Notes under the pieces: model-generated
The model's database searches: none
Told to the model about the DNA's origin: nothing
The model's input: the letters and a program-made list of their open reading frames with translations, nothing else
Position numbers and translations under genes: made by a program
Origin: Streptomyces sp. KMM 9044
Lineage (GTDB): Bacteria; Actinomycetota; Actinomycetes; Streptomycetales; Streptomycetaceae
DNA: 64,000 bases
Direction of reading: 5' to 3'
Assembly (NCBI RefSeq): GCF_024701375.2
Contig: NZ_CP113910.1
Coordinates: forward strand, 2,976,001-3,040,000
Shown here: positions 17,431-26,626 of the stretch, piece after piece
How positions within the stretch are numbered: the first letter of the stretch is position 1
How the letters are laid out: each line of letters begins with the position of its first letter

Positions 17431-18131
17431 CAGCGGTTCCCTTCCGCATCACGGCGGGGGCGGGCGGGCGGTCCGTCGGTGGCTCCGCCGGCCGTTTCCC
17501 GCGCCTCGGTTTCCCGTGTCCCGGCTCCCCGTACCGCGGCGGCCGTCTTCGCTCTGCGGGAGAGGACGATCGCGCCGACGAGAGCAGCCAGAAGGAGGAC
17601 GGAGAGGGCCTCGAAGGGAAGGACCCAGTGCTGGAAGAGGCTGGCACCGGTCACTTCGGTGGAGCCGGCTGGCGTGCCGTCCAGGTCGATCCAGGTCGTG
17701 CGGAAGGCGTCGACGACGACCCAGACCAGGGCGACGGCCGCGGCGACGGCCACGCCGAGGGCGACCCAGCGGTTGCCGGAGTCGGCGTCCGGGGAGCGGC
17801 CGATGGGCGCTCTGGTGAGCATCAGGCCGAACAGAAGGAGGACGACGACCGAACCCACGTAGATGAGGACCTGCACCCAGGCGATGAACTCGGCGGTGAG
17901 CAGGAGGTATTCGACGGCGAGTCCGCCGAGGGCCACCACCAGCCACAGGGCGGCGTGCACCAACTGCCGGGTGGTGACGGTGACGACGGCGGCACCGAAG
18001 GTGACCAGGCCGACGAGGAGGAAGGCGATCTCCACTCCGGTCGGGGAGAGGAAGCCCTGTGCCTCGATGGAGACGTCGACGGTGGTGGTCGTGACGTGCG
18101 CGACCGTGCCGGCGACGGCGGCGAGGGTCAC
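17430..18131 (-). CDS. nuoJ2: NADH-quinone oxidoreductase-like subunit J (second copy)
   Basis: A 233-residue membrane subunit with five predicted helices ([51 protein letters not shown] and two more) and a charged disordered tail of about 35 residues. NuoJ contributes the central ionisable axis of complex I. GTG 18131 overlaps the nuoI2 stop as GTGA; the open frame to 18419 is antisense-like nuoI2 shadow. The conserved helix-3 region [13 protein letters not shown] is intact. Confidence 0.9.
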   Translation of the reverse strand: MTLAAVAGTVAHVTTTTVDVSIEAQGFLSPTGVEIAFLLVGLVTFGAAVVTVTTRQLVHAALWLVVALGGLAVEYLLLTAEFIAWVQVLIYVGSVVVLLLFGLMLTRAPIGRSPDADSGNRWVALGVAVAAAVALVWVVVDAFRTTWIDLDGTPAGSTEVTGASLFQHWVLPFEALSVLLLAALVGAIVLSRRAKTAAAVRGAGTRETEARETAGGATDGPPARPRRDAEGNR

Positions 18132-18724
18132 GACTCCTCCTCCTTCGGATCGGGCTGCGGGTCGGCCTGCGCAGCCGGCTGCGGGTCGGCCCGGGTGGCG
18201 GCCAGTTTGTCGGCCGTCTTGCGGGCGGCGGCGAGTTCCTTCGGTTCCTCGGCGTCGGGGTCCAGGGCCGGCGGGGCCGGGACCGTCCACATCCACTCGC
18301 GGAGCTTGTCGCGTTCGTGGGTGAGTTCGCGGATGTCGGTCTCGGCGTACTCGAACTCGGGTGACCAGAAGAGGGCGTCGAAGGGGCAGACCTCGATGCA
18401 GATACCGCAGTACATGCACAGGGAGAAGTCGATGGCGAACCGGTCGAGGACGTTGCGGCTGCGGTCACGGCCGCCGGGCGTCGCCGCCGGGACGGTCTCC
18501 TTGTGGGAGTCGATGTAGATGCACCAGTCGGGGCACTCGCGGGCGCACAGCATGCAGACCGTGCAGTTCTCCTCGAACAGGCCGATCACCCCGCGGGTGC
18601 GGGGCGGGAGGTCGGGCTGGGTGTCCGGGTACCGGGCGGTGACGGATTTCCTCGTCATCGTCCGCAGGGTGACGGCCAGGCCCTTGGCCAGACCGGATCC
18701 GGGGAAGCCGGGAAGAGAAGCCAT
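18128..18724 (-). CDS. nuoI2: NADH-quinone oxidoreductase-like subunit I, 2x[4Fe-4S] (second copy)
   Basis: A 198-residue ferredoxin-like subunit. Two complete cluster motifs, [12 protein letters not shown] and [12 protein letters not shown], would hold the N6a/N6b [4Fe-4S] centres that pass electrons to NuoB. In a cluster without NuoE/F/G this is the exposed electron entry point. The last 45 residues are a Pro/Ala/Glu-rich tail with two ADPQP repeats. ATG 18724 lies two bases after the nuoH2 stop; the frame to 19156 is a shadow. Confidence 0.93.
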   Translation of the reverse strand: MASLPGFPGSGLAKGLAVTLRTMTRKSVTARYPDTQPDLPPRTRGVIGLFEENCTVCMLCARECPDWCIYIDSHKETVPAATPGGRDRSRNVLDRFAIDFSLCMYCGICIEVCPFDALFWSPEFEYAETDIRELTHERDKLREWMWTVPAPPALDPDAEEPKELAAARKTADKLAATRADPQPAAQADPQPDPKEEES

Positions 18725-18726
18725 GG

Positions 18727-19695
18727 CTAGGAGATCACCACCTTGACGACGCCGGTGAGGGCGATCTGGGCGAGGGCGAGGGGAACGAGGAGGGTCCAGG
18801 ACAGCTTCTGCAACTGGTCCTCGCGCAGGCGGGGGTAACTGACGCGGAGCCAGATGATGACGAAGGCGAGGACTGCGGTCTTCAGCAGGGTCCAGACCCA
18901 GCCGAGACCGTCGGCGCCCCACGGACCGTGCCAGCCGCCCAGGAAGAGAACGGTGGTCAGGCCGCACAGGACGACGATCCCGGCGTACTCGGCGAGGAGG
19001 AAGAGCGCGAACCGCAGGCCGGTGTACTCGGTGTACGCACCGAAGATGATCTCCGAGTCGGCGACGGGCATGTCGAAGGGCGGCCGCTGGAGTTCGGCGA
19101 GTCCGGCGACGAAGAAGACGACCGCGCCGACGATCTGCCAGGGCAGCCACCACCACTCGAAGGCGTCGAGGATGCCGACGAGCGAGACGGTGCCCGCCGC
19201 CATCGCCACCGAGGCGGCGGTGAGCAGCATCGGCAGTTCATAGGCGAGGAGCTGAGCGGCGGTGCGCAGGCCGCCGAGGAGGGAGAACTTGTTGGCGGAG
19301 GCCCACCCGGCCATGAGCGAGCCGAGGACGCCTACGCCCATCACCGCGAGCACGAAGAACACGCCCGCGTCCAGTACCTGCCCGACGGCTCCCTCGCCCG
19401 GCCCGACCGGGATCGCGAGCAGGACGAGGAGGTACGGCAGGAGGGCTACGGCAGGGGCGAGTTGGAAGACACGGCGGTCGGCACCGGCCGGGACCACGTC
19501 CTCCTTCTGTACGAACTTGACGCCGTCGGCGACGAGCTGGGCCCAGCCGTGGAAGCCGCCCGCGTACATCGGGCCCAGGCGGCCCTGCATGTGCGCCATC
19601 ACTTTGTGCTCGGTCTGGCCGACGATCAGGGGGAAGGTGAGAAAGACGACGAAGACGATCAGGAGTCGCAGGGCGACGTCGAGTACGTCGTTCAC
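18727..19695 (-). CDS. nuoH2: NADH-quinone oxidoreductase-like subunit H (second copy)
   Basis: A 322-residue, eight-helix subunit that forms the quinone chamber with NuoB and NuoD. Family segments are recognisable but variant: [14 protein letters not shown] in place of the usual ERKxxGRxQxRxGP, and [17 protein letters not shown] in place of ETNRxPFDLxEAESEL, so one conserved Glu is Asp. The ATG overlaps the nuoC2 stop by 4 nt. The variation fits a complex with a changed quinone site. Confidence 0.92.
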   Translation of the reverse strand: MNDVLDVALRLLIVFVVFLTFPLIVGQTEHKVMAHMQGRLGPMYAGGFHGWAQLVADGVKFVQKEDVVPAGADRRVFQLAPAVALLPYLLVLLAIPVGPGEGAVGQVLDAGVFFVLAVMGVGVLGSLMAGWASANKFSLLGGLRTAAQLLAYELPMLLTAASVAMAAGTVSLVGILDAFEWWWLPWQIVGAVVFFVAGLAELQRPPFDMPVADSEIIFGAYTEYTGLRFALFLLAEYAGIVVLCGLTTVLFLGGWHGPWGADGLGWVWTLLKTAVLAFVIIWLRVSYPRLREDQLQKLSWTLLVPLALAQIALTGVVKVVIS

Positions 19696-21212
19696 CGCGG
19701 GCCTCCTGAGGGGGTGTCGGGGGCAGAAGGCCGGGATGGGCTCGAGGGGCCCGGCTCCGGGTCGGGGCCCGGGTCGGACTCGGGGCCCGGGTCGGGGTCC
19801 GGGGCGGAGTCGGCCTTGCGGGCGGAGTCGCGCTCAGCCTCTGCTTCGGGGGCGGGTTCCACCTGTGTTTCGGGTTCGGGTCCGGTATAGGCCGGGCGGA
19901 TGTGGTGCCAGGGGGCGTCCGGGCTGCGCGGCGGGGCGGAAGGCCTGGTGTCCGATACCCCTGTCCGACCCGGCACCTCCTCCGTCTCCTCCGACGCGCC
20001 GATGGTGCCCGGCGTCCCTGTCCCGTCCGGCGCGCTGCGTGCCCGGCCGGGGCCTCGTGCAACGGCGGGCCCCGTTTCGGCGGGCTTCGGCGGTGACGAC
20101 TGGGGACGTTGGCCCGCGGAGCCTTCAGAGGCGCTTCGGGCGCGGCGTCCCGCTGCCGGCGCTTCGGTGGCCGGCGTTTCGGACGCGTCGCTGCCGGGGC
20201 CGGCAGCAGGGCCGACCGCACCCTCGGCGGCTTCCGCGCCCTCCGCGGTTTTCCCGGACGTGGCTGCCGTCGACCGCCCGCGCTGGGAAGCCGAGCCCTC
20301 GCTCGCGCTCCGGGCACGGCGCGTCCGGGGCGTGGCCGACGGGGGTGTCCCGGGCTGTGCCGCGGTGTCGGCAGTCGGTGACTCGGCAGTCGGTGACTCG
20401 GGGGCGGGCGCGGCCTGTTGGCTCGCGGAGCCCTCGGCCGCCGTACGGCTCCGGCGCGGCGGCCGTGCGGGACGGCCCTCGCCCTCGGCCCCCGCAGAGG
20501 CGGCCTGGCTCGCGGAGCCCTCCGCCGCCGTACGGGTCCGGCGTACCGGGCGGTCGCCGGGTGTTCGCCCTGTGTCGGGTCCGCCTCCGGCGCCGGTGAC
20601 CGCCCTGCCCGCGCCCCGGGCCGGACGGGACGGGGCCGGGGGGAGCCGGCCCTTCAGGGGGCCCCACTCATTGGGGTCGGGGACCCCGGGGGGAAGCATC
20701 TGGCGGCGCTTGGGCCCGCCGTGCTCGGACTCGCCGGGCTCCTTGGCTCCGGGCCAGGCCTTGGCGACGCGGGCGGCGAGGACGAAGTCCTTGCGCAGGG
20801 GGTGGCCCTCGAAGGTGTCCGGCAGGAGCAGGTGGCCGAGTGCGGGATGGCCGGTGAAGTCGACGCCGAACATCTCGTGCGTCTCGCGCTCGTGCCAGGC
20901 GGCCCCCGCGTAGACGCCCACGGCGGAGGGCAGCACCGGTGCCTCGTGCGGGACGGTCGTACGCAGCAGCAGGCGCCGTACCGGGGAGAGAGCCACGACG
21001 TGGGCGGTGACGCGGAAGCCCGTGCCGGGCTCGTCGACCGCGCTCAGCCAGTCGAAATACGTGCAGCCGAGCCGGTCGCGCGCACTCTCCAGGGCCGGGA
21101 TCCAGGAGCCGGACGGAACGTCGACGGTGAGGACGTCGTACGACTCCTCGGCCGTGGTCTCCGTACCGAACAGCTCTTCGACATCGGCGGGGAGCCAGCC
21201 GGCCGCGGTCAT
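19692..21212 (-). CDS. nuoC2: NADH-quinone oxidoreductase-like subunit C with ~300-residue repeat tail
   Basis: A 506-residue protein. Residues 1-190 are a NuoC (30-kDa) domain; [13 protein letters not shown] and LRKDF are diagnostic. Usual bacterial NuoC is 150-230 residues. The rest, 195-506, is low-complexity Pro/Ala/Ser/Arg/Glu sequence with four copies of the motif R-x-R-[ST]-A-[AS]-E-G-S-A-[SG]-Q (near 229, 258, 304 and 361) and a fifth degenerate one near 392. It is not a fused NuoD: none of the 49-kDa landmarks occur. The start at 21212 overlaps the nuoB2 stop by 4 nt; the end overlaps nuoH2 by 4 nt. Confidence 0.9.
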   Translation of the reverse strand: MTAAGWLPADVEELFGTETTAEESYDVLTVDVPSGSWIPALESARDRLGCTYFDWLSAVDEPGTGFRVTAHVVALSPVRRLLLRTTVPHEAPVLPSAVGVYAGAAWHERETHEMFGVDFTGHPALGHLLLPDTFEGHPLRKDFVLAARVAKAWPGAKEPGESEHGGPKRRQMLPPGVPDPNEWGPLKGRLPPAPSRPARGAGRAVTGAGGGPDTGRTPGDRPVRRTRTAAEGSASQAASAGAEGEGRPARPPRRSRTAAEGSASQQAAPAPESPTAESPTADTAAQPGTPPSATPRTRRARSASEGSASQRGRSTAATSGKTAEGAEAAEGAVGPAAGPGSDASETPATEAPAAGRRARSASEGSAGQRPQSSPPKPAETGPAVARGPGRARSAPDGTGTPGTIGASEETEEVPGRTGVSDTRPSAPPRSPDAPWHHIRPAYTGPEPETQVEPAPEAEAERDSARKADSAPDPDPGPESDPGPDPEPGPSSPSRPSAPDTPSGGPR

Positions 21213-21916
21213 CGGTCCTCCCCCGCACCGGACTCCCCCGCACGGGGCTCCCCCGGCGCCGGCGGCTCCACCAACCCGCTCTGCAGGGCGGCCACGGAGG
21301 CGCCCCGCCCACCGGACCCGTACCGCTCCCCCAGCGACTCCCGCGCGATCTTCTCCTGGAGTTTCAGGATCCCCTGGAGCAGCGCCTCGGGCCGCGGCGG
21401 GCAGCCGGGGACGTAGACGTCGACAGGGATGATCTGGTCGACGCCTTTGGTGACGGAGTAGGAGTCCCAGTACGGTCCGCCGCAGTTGCTGCACGCGCCG
21501 AACGAGATGACGTACTTCGGCTCGGGCATCTGCTCGTACAGGCGCTTCACCGCGGGTGCCATCTTGTCCGTGACCGTCCCGGAGACGACCATCAGGTCGG
21601 CCTGGCGCGGTCCCGGCGCGAAGGGAATGACGCCGAGGCGGATGAAGTCGTGGCGGGCCATCGACGCGGCGATGAACTCGATCGCGCAGCAGGCGAGACC
21701 GAAGTTGAAGACCCACAGCGAGTAGCGGCGGCCCCAGTTGAGAATCACCTTCATCGGCTCCGGGGCGAGCCGGGCGAGCGCGCCGAGCTTTCCGCTGCCT
21801 TCGGCGGGGAGCACGGCGGGCTCGGGAAGCAGCACCGGCCCCAAAGCCGCGCCGGAGTCCGAGTGCGCGCCCGCCGGGGGGGCGGCGTCCGGTGGGTTGG
21901 TGGGGGTCACGTCCAT
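21209..21916 (-). CDS. nuoB2: NADH-quinone oxidoreductase-like subunit B (second copy)
   Basis: A 235-residue subunit binding the terminal [4Fe-4S] cluster N2. All four ligand cysteines are visible: the adjacent pair in LACCAIEF, the Cys of FGACSNCGG and that of VPGCPPRPE. The core is residues 50-200, with Pro/Ala-rich ends. ATG 21916 overlaps nuoA2 by 10 nt; a GTG at 21910 would give the commoner 4-nt overlap and is an equally possible start. An intact N2 site implies that electrons still reach quinone. Confidence 0.92.
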   Translation of the reverse strand: MDVTPTNPPDAAPPAGAHSDSGAALGPVLLPEPAVLPAEGSGKLGALARLAPEPMKVILNWGRRYSLWVFNFGLACCAIEFIAASMARHDFIRLGVIPFAPGPRQADLMVVSGTVTDKMAPAVKRLYEQMPEPKYVISFGACSNCGGPYWDSYSVTKGVDQIIPVDVYVPGCPPRPEALLQGILKLQEKIARESLGERYGSGGRGASVAALQSGLVEPPAPGEPRAGESGAGEDR

Positions 21917-22425
21917 GTCAGGACGCCCTTCTTGTATGCGTACAGCAGGCCGACGGCGAGGAAGCCGAGGAAGATGAACATCTCCACGAGCGTGGCCGCG
22001 CCGTAGCCGTCGGCGGCGAAGACGGTCGCCCAGGGGAAGAGGAAGATCGAGTCGACAGCGAAGATCACGTAGAGGAAGGCGTAGACGTAGTAGCGGACCT
22101 GCGTGTGGGCCCATCCCTCGCCGACGGGGTCGACTCCGCACTCGTACGTCATGAGTTTCTCGGGCGTGGGTACCACCGGCCGCAGCAGGCGTCCCGCGCC
22201 GAAGGCGAAGGCGACGAACAGCACGCCGACGACGGCGAGCAGTCCGACGACCGAGTACGCCTGGAAGTAGTCGGCCGCCGCGACCTGGTTCGAAGCGATC
22301 ACGGCAGCCGGATCGCTGGGGGTCGCGCCGGTGGAGGTCGGGGCGAAGCCGGTGGTACCGAAGTCGGCCATGCCGGTGGAGGTCGGGTCGAAGCCGGTCG
22401 GATCGACGCCGGTCGGTTGCCGCAC
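21907..22425 (-). CDS. nuoA2: NADH-quinone oxidoreductase-like subunit A (second copy)
   Basis: A 172-residue protein with a normal three-helix NuoA from about residue 50 ([13 protein letters not shown] loop, then [20 protein letters not shown]). The first 45 residues are an extra Thr/Gly/Pro-rich segment with repeated PTSTG units, encoded by two near-identical DNA copies (about 22329 and 22372). GTG 22425 has GAGGGG upstream. It is the first gene of the ten-gene cluster and is divergent from the sensor kinase gene. Confidence 0.9.
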   Translation of the reverse strand: MRQPTGVDPTGFDPTSTGMADFGTTGFAPTSTGATPSDPAAVIASNQVAAADYFQAYSVVGLLAVVGVLFVAFAFGAGRLLRPVVPTPEKLMTYECGVDPVGEGWAHTQVRYYVYAFLYVIFAVDSIFLFPWATVFAADGYGAATLVEMFIFLGFLAVGLLYAYKKGVLTWT

Positions 22426-22462
22426 GTCCGCCCCTCGCTGTTCGACGATCTGTACGCACGGG

Positions 22463-22491
22463 AGTCTAGGCCCTGTTAAGTGCCCCGTAAG
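22463..22491 (-). promoter_or_regulatory. possible nuo2 operon promoter
   Basis: On the minus strand CTTACG and TAGACT are separated by 17 bp, which would give a leader of about 30 nt containing the nuoA2 ribosome site. TAGACT is a good streptomycete -10; the -35 is a poor match. Confidence 0.35.
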
Positions 22492-22500
22492 CAGCCCGGC

Positions 22501-22546
22501 ACCCCTGGTATCGGGGGTGGGGGTTTCCCCCGTGGATATCAGGGGT
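22501..22546. promoter_or_regulatory. large interrupted palindrome in the nuoA2/sensor kinase divergent region
   Basis: ACCCCTGGTATC (22501-22512) pairs with GATATCAGGGGT (22535-22546) with one mismatch, and GGGGG/CCCCC runs lie inside. It is 45 bp before the kinase ATG and about 75 bp before nuoA2. Its position suits a regulator acting on both transcripts, perhaps the response regulator encoded at 25663. Confidence 0.5.
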
Positions 22547-22590
22547 CCGCCTCATGGCGCGGGCCCCCGTGGCCGGGCACGCTATGGCAC

Positions 22591-23817
22591 ATGTTCGAGC
22601 CCTCCCCTTCTCCCGACGACCGCCCGCCACAGGCGCGTTTCGCCTACGACCGGCACACCTGGAAGGAGATCGCCCACCTCCTGGCGAACCTTCCGGTGTC
22701 GCTGGTGGGCTTCGTCTACGTCGTGACCGTGCTGCTCCTGGGCCTCGGGCTGACCGTCACCGTGGTCGGGTTCCCGCTGCTCTCGGCCGGCCTGATGGGG
22801 ACGCGGCTGCTGGGCAGGGGTGAGCGGGCGCGGGCCAGGGCGTTGCTCGGGGTGCGGGTGGAGGAGCCGAGCCGGCTGCCGCTGCACGGTGCCGGAGGGT
22901 TCCTGCCGCGGCTGCGGATGGCGCTGAAGGACCCGGTGGGCTGGCGCACGGCGCTGTATGAGGTGATACGCCTGCCGTGGGGCATCGTCACCTTCACCGT
23001 CACGCTGGTCTCGCTGTTCGTGCTGTGGCCGGTGCTGCCGTTCATCGCGCGCGGGTTGGCCAACGCGGACCGGGCCATGGTGCGCGGTCTGCTGTCGCCG
23101 TCCGACGAACTGGAGCGGCGTGTGGCCGAGCTGGAGTCCGACCGGGGTGTCGTGGTCGACACGGCCGCGGCGGATCTGCGGCGGATCGAGCGCGATCTGC
23201 ACGACGGGGCGCAGGCCCGGCTGGTGAACCTGGCCATGGGGCTGGGCCTGGCCAGGGAGAAGCTGCTGGAGGATCCCGACGCGGCGGCGTCGATGGTCGA
23301 TGAGGCGCACGGCGAGGTGAAACTGGCGTTGCAGGAGCTGCGGGACCTGGCCCGCGGCATCCACCCCGCGGTCCTGACCGACCGCGGTCTCGACGCGGCC
23401 CTGTCGTCGGTCGCCTCGCGCTGCACGGTTCCGGTGAGGGTGACGGTCGATCTCACCGAGCGGCCGGCCGCGGCCATCGAGGGCATCGCCTACTTCACCG
23501 TCTCGGAGCTGCTGCAGAACGTCAGCAAGCACAGCGCCGCGCGTACGGCCTCGGTCGAGGTGTGGCGTTCGGCCGGCCGTCTGCTCATCCAGGTGGAGGA
23601 CAACGGCCGCGGCGGTGCGAGCCTGGACGGCGGTACGGGGATGCGGGGGCTCGCCGACCGGCTGGGGGCGGTCGACGGTCTGTTCGTCGTGGAGTCGCCG
23701 GAGGGGGGGCCGACGACGGTGACGGCGGAGCTGCCGTGGCGAGACCGCTCCGGTGCCCTCGCCGAGGACACGCGTACGCGTACACCCGCGCGGAACTCCG
23801 TACGGCCGGCCACGTGA
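22591..23817 (+). CDS. two-component sensor histidine kinase (HisKA_3), first copy
   Basis: A 408-residue membrane kinase. Residues 25-165 form a sensor region with four hydrophobic segments, like the putative-sensor domain found before HisKA_3 kinases. The phosphoacceptor is His204 in RIERDLHDGAQARL. The ATPase domain has the N box SELLQNVSKH, then VEDNGRGG and GMRGLADRL. It is followed by a paralogous kinase and then a NarL-type response regulator. ATG 22591 is taken as the start because the sensor domain follows directly; the extension to 22480 covers the palindrome and is improbable. The signal is unknown; the adjacent nuo2 and korAB clusters suggest redox or respiratory state. Confidence 0.88.
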   Translation: MFEPSPSPDDRPPQARFAYDRHTWKEIAHLLANLPVSLVGFVYVVTVLLLGLGLTVTVVGFPLLSAGLMGTRLLGRGERARARALLGVRVEEPSRLPLHGAGGFLPRLRMALKDPVGWRTALYEVIRLPWGIVTFTVTLVSLFVLWPVLPFIARGLANADRAMVRGLLSPSDELERRVAELESDRGVVVDTAAADLRRIERDLHDGAQARLVNLAMGLGLAREKLLEDPDAAASMVDEAHGEVKLALQELRDLARGIHPAVLTDRGLDAALSSVASRCTVPVRVTVDLTERPAAAIEGIAYFTVSELLQNVSKHSAARTASVEVWRSAGRLLIQVEDNGRGGASLDGGTGMRGLADRLGAVDGLFVVESPEGGPTTVTAELPWRDRSGALAEDTRTRTPARNSVRPAT

Positions 23818-23993
23818 CCGCGCCCCGCATGTCCGTGCGTGACCCGACCCGCGCCCGCACGGCCGTCCGCCCGGTCGGAGGTAGGGAAAACCCCCGTCCA
23901 GGACTGCGACGCGCTCCATGGTCCGCCGGCCTGCTGCGGAGGAGTCTGGGGATACGACAGCACAGCCGCCGGACGAGGAGAAGGACGACGCCG

Positions 23994-25370
23994 ATGGCCA
24001 CCGGGTACGAACAGGGCTACGGGCTCCACAGCAAGCCCACTGGGGGTACCGGGGGCACCGGGAGGGCCGGCGAGCGCCCGCACCGGGTGCCTGCGGTGCT
24101 GCGGGCACCGGTCGAGGGACGGACCTGGCGCGAGCTGGTGTACGTCCTGTTGAGTCTGCCGGTCAGCGTGCCGCTCTTCACCTATGCGGTCACGATGGTG
24201 TCGCTGGGTGCCGGTCTGCTGGTGACGTTCCTCGGCGTACCGGTGCTGGCCGCCGGACTCGCCGGATGCCGCGGGTTCGGGACGCTGGAGCGGATGCGGG
24301 CGCGGGGGCTGCTGGGCCTGGACGTGGCCGAGCCGGAGCCGCTGCGGGTGAAGCGCCGGGGGCTCATGGCCTGGATGGGGGCGGTGCTGAGGAGCGGCGC
24401 CTCGTGGCGGTCGCTGCTGTACGCGGTGCTCCACCTGCCGTGGGCGGTGTTCGCCTTCGCCGTCGCGGTGACCGTCTGGTCGATCGGCTGGTCGCTGCTG
24501 ACGTATCCCCTGTGGTTCTGGGTCTTCCCGATGTACGCCGGTCAGGACGGGATACAGCTGTACGGCGACGGGCAGCACCAGATCTATCTGGACAACCTGT
24601 TCGAGATCACGGTGACCGCCATGATCGGACTGCTGTTCACCATCGTCACGCCGTGGATCGTGCGGGCGCTGACCATGGTGGACCGGCTGCTGGTGCACGG
24701 GCTGCTCGGGCCGTCCCGGCTGGCGACGCGGGTGGTGGAGCTGGAGTCGGGCCGGGGCGCCGTGGTGGACACGGCGGCGGCGGACCTGCGGCGCATCGAG
24801 CGCGATCTGCACGACGGGGCACAGGCCCGGCTGGTGGCGCTGGCCATGGACCTGGGGCTGGCGAAGGAGAAGCTGCGGGAGGACCCGCGGGCCGCGGCGC
24901 ACATGGTGGACGAGGCGCACGGCGAGGTGAAGACGGCTCTGCAGGAGCTGCGGGACCTGGCGCGCGGCATCCACCCGGCCGTGCTGACCGACCGGGGCCT
25001 TGACGCGGCTCTCTCGTCGGTGGCCTCCCGGTGCACGGTCCCGGTGCAGGTCGACGTGGATCTGACGGAGCGCCCGGCGCCGGCGATCGAGGGCATCGCC
25101 TATTTCACCGTCTCGGAGCTGCTGCAGAACATCAGCAAGCACGCGCGGGCGACCCGGGCGACCGTGGAGGTGTGGCGGACGGAGAACCGGCTGATGGTGC
25201 AGGTCGAGGACGACGGCGTGGGCGGTGCCGACGTGTCGGAGGGTTCCGGACTGGCCGGCCTTGCGGAGCGGCTGGACGCGGTGGACGGCATCCTGGTGGT
25301 CGACTCCCCGTCCGGCGGCCCGACCCGGGTGACGGCGGAGCTGCCCTGGCGGGCGGGTCGGACGCGGTGA
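23994..25370 (+). CDS. two-component sensor histidine kinase (HisKA_3), second copy
   Basis: A 458-residue paralog of the kinase just upstream. From the dimerisation region onward the two are very similar (both have TAAADLRRIERDLHDGAQAR and the same N-box and downstream strands); His273 is the phosphoacceptor. The membrane sensor part (45-235) is more diverged and has an extra extracytoplasmic-type stretch (about 182-203). A Gly-rich segment precedes it. GAGGAGAAGG lies upstream of ATG 23994; the earlier frame from 23562 is a shadow of the first kinase. A strong terminator follows at 25427-25463, so the regulator gene has its own promoter or depends on read-through. Confidence 0.88.
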   Translation: MATGYEQGYGLHSKPTGGTGGTGRAGERPHRVPAVLRAPVEGRTWRELVYVLLSLPVSVPLFTYAVTMVSLGAGLLVTFLGVPVLAAGLAGCRGFGTLERMRARGLLGLDVAEPEPLRVKRRGLMAWMGAVLRSGASWRSLLYAVLHLPWAVFAFAVAVTVWSIGWSLLTYPLWFWVFPMYAGQDGIQLYGDGQHQIYLDNLFEITVTAMIGLLFTIVTPWIVRALTMVDRLLVHGLLGPSRLATRVVELESGRGAVVDTAAADLRRIERDLHDGAQARLVALAMDLGLAKEKLREDPRAAAHMVDEAHGEVKTALQELRDLARGIHPAVLTDRGLDAALSSVASRCTVPVQVDVDLTERPAPAIEGIAYFTVSELLQNISKHARATRATVEVWRTENRLMVQVEDDGVGGADVSEGSGLAGLAERLDAVDGILVVDSPSGGPTRVTAELPWRAGRTR

Positions 25371-25426
25371 GCAAGCCGGCGCATGAGCGCGTGAGCGGCG
25401 GCTGAGGACGCGGAAGCGGCCGGCAG

Positions 25427-25463
25427 GTGTGCGGGTACGGGCGGTGGGCCCGTACCCGCACAC
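25427..25463 (+). terminator. terminator after the second kinase
   Basis: A perfect 16-bp stem, GTGTGCGGGTACGGGC and its complement, with a 5-nt loop (GGTGG), 57 bp past the kinase stop. No U-run follows. It separates the kinases from the response regulator gene. Confidence 0.8.
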
Positions 25464-25662
25464 TCCTGCACCAGGAAAGTGTCCTTGCTCCGTACCAGGA
25501 CATGCCCCTGCCACCGGTGCGGCCCCTGCCCGCCAAGGCTTCTCTCGCGTCATCCCTCCGCGTCACCCGCCGAATGCTGGGATGCTGGTCCCGTCAGCCG
25601 GGCCTGCCGTACGGACGGGCCCGGATGAGGGGCGTGGGGGCCGATAATTCATGGAGGACAGA

Positions 25663-26322
25663 GTGCGTGTGGTCATCGCCGAGGATTCAGTGCTGCTGCG
25701 GGAGGGCCTGACCCGGTTGCTGACCGACCGGGGGCACGATGTCGTGGCCGGGGTCGGCGACGGCGACGCGCTGATCAAGACGATCACCGAGCTGAACGAC
25801 CAGGGGGAGCTGCCGGACGTCGTGGTGGCCGACGTGCGGATGCCGCCGACGCACACCGACGAGGGCGTGCGGGCCGCCGTCCAGCTGCGCAAGACGTATC
25901 CGGGTGTCGGGGTGCTGGTGCTGTCACAGTACGTGGAGGAGCGCTACGCCACCGAGCTGCTCGCCCATTCCAGCCGGGGCATCGGCTACCTGCTCAAGGA
26001 CCGGGTGGCCGAGGTACGGGAGTTCGTGGACGCGGTGGTGCGCGTGGCCGAGGGCGGTACGGCCCTGGACCCCGAGGTCGTCGCGCAGTTGCTCGGCCGC
26101 AGCCGCAAGCAGGACGTTCTCGCGGGACTCACCCCACGTGAGCGGGAGGTCCTGGGGCTGATGGCGGAGGGACGGACGAACTCGGCGATCGCCCGGCAGC
26201 TGGTGGTGAGCGACGGAGCCGTGGAGAAGCACGTCAGCAACATCTTCCTGAAGCTGGGGCTGTCCCCGGGTAACGGCGACCACCGCCGGGTGCTCGCGGT
26301 CCTGACCCACCTCAAGTCCTGA
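25663..26322 (+). CDS. NarL/FixJ family response regulator
   Basis: A 219-residue regulator with an N-terminal receiver (acidic pair in VVIAEDS, phosphoacceptor Asp57 in VVVADVRMPP, Ser/Tyr switch VLSQYVEERYA, Lys in LLKDRV) and a C-terminal LuxR-type helix-turn-helix (LTPREREVLGLMAEG through EKHVSNIFLKLGL). GTG 25663 is preferred: GGAGG is five bases upstream of it, whereas ATG 25651 overlaps that site and has none. It is the only regulator beside two paralogous kinases, so both probably phosphorylate it. Likely targets are the palindrome at 22501-22546 and the inverted repeat before korA. Confidence 0.88.
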   Translation: MRVVIAEDSVLLREGLTRLLTDRGHDVVAGVGDGDALIKTITELNDQGELPDVVVADVRMPPTHTDEGVRAAVQLRKTYPGVGVLVLSQYVEERYATELLAHSSRGIGYLLKDRVAEVREFVDAVVRVAEGGTALDPEVVAQLLGRSRKQDVLAGLTPREREVLGLMAEGRTNSAIARQLVVSDGAVEKHVSNIFLKLGLSPGNGDHRRVLAVLTHLKS

Positions 26323-26443
26323 ACCGGACCCGCCCGACCCGCTTACGGGTGACGCCGGTGGCCGACGGCTGAACCGCCGGCGGGCGGCGTCCTGGAAGGC
26401 AGGAGCCGGTGGGTCGGCGACCAGGGCGAATGTGGGCAGGAGA

Positions 26444-26485
26444 CGCGATGCGTCGGTGCTCCGCACGTCGTACCGACGCATCGCG
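26444..26485. promoter_or_regulatory. 14-bp inverted repeat between response regulator and korA
   Basis: CGCGATGCGTCGGT (26444-26457) and its exact complement (26472-26485) are separated by 14 nt. It lies 122 bp after the regulator stop and 142 bp before korA. It could be the terminator of the regulator gene or an operator for korA; the long loop slightly favours the operator. The rest of this 304-bp gap shows no gene. Confidence 0.5.
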
Positions 26486-26626
26486 GGGAGACCGCGGGAC
26501 ATCTCCAAGTCGTGTCCAAGATGCGAATGACCCGAGGAAGGCGACCCTTACGGACGTAGGGTTGATCCAGGGACGGCCTGCGGAAGGGCCGGTCCCGGAC
26601 AGCCGCCCTCGAGGAGGTCCAGTTCA

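Noticed and set aside
19692..20600. A possible NuoC-NuoD fusion in nuoC2
   Set aside because: The extension is disordered and lacks every NuoD landmark (no conserved quinone-site His/Tyr segments), and has repeats instead.
22338..22420. CRISPR-like direct repeats in the nuoA2 start
   Set aside because: Two copies only, in frame inside a gene and encoding PTSTG units; no spacers or cas genes.
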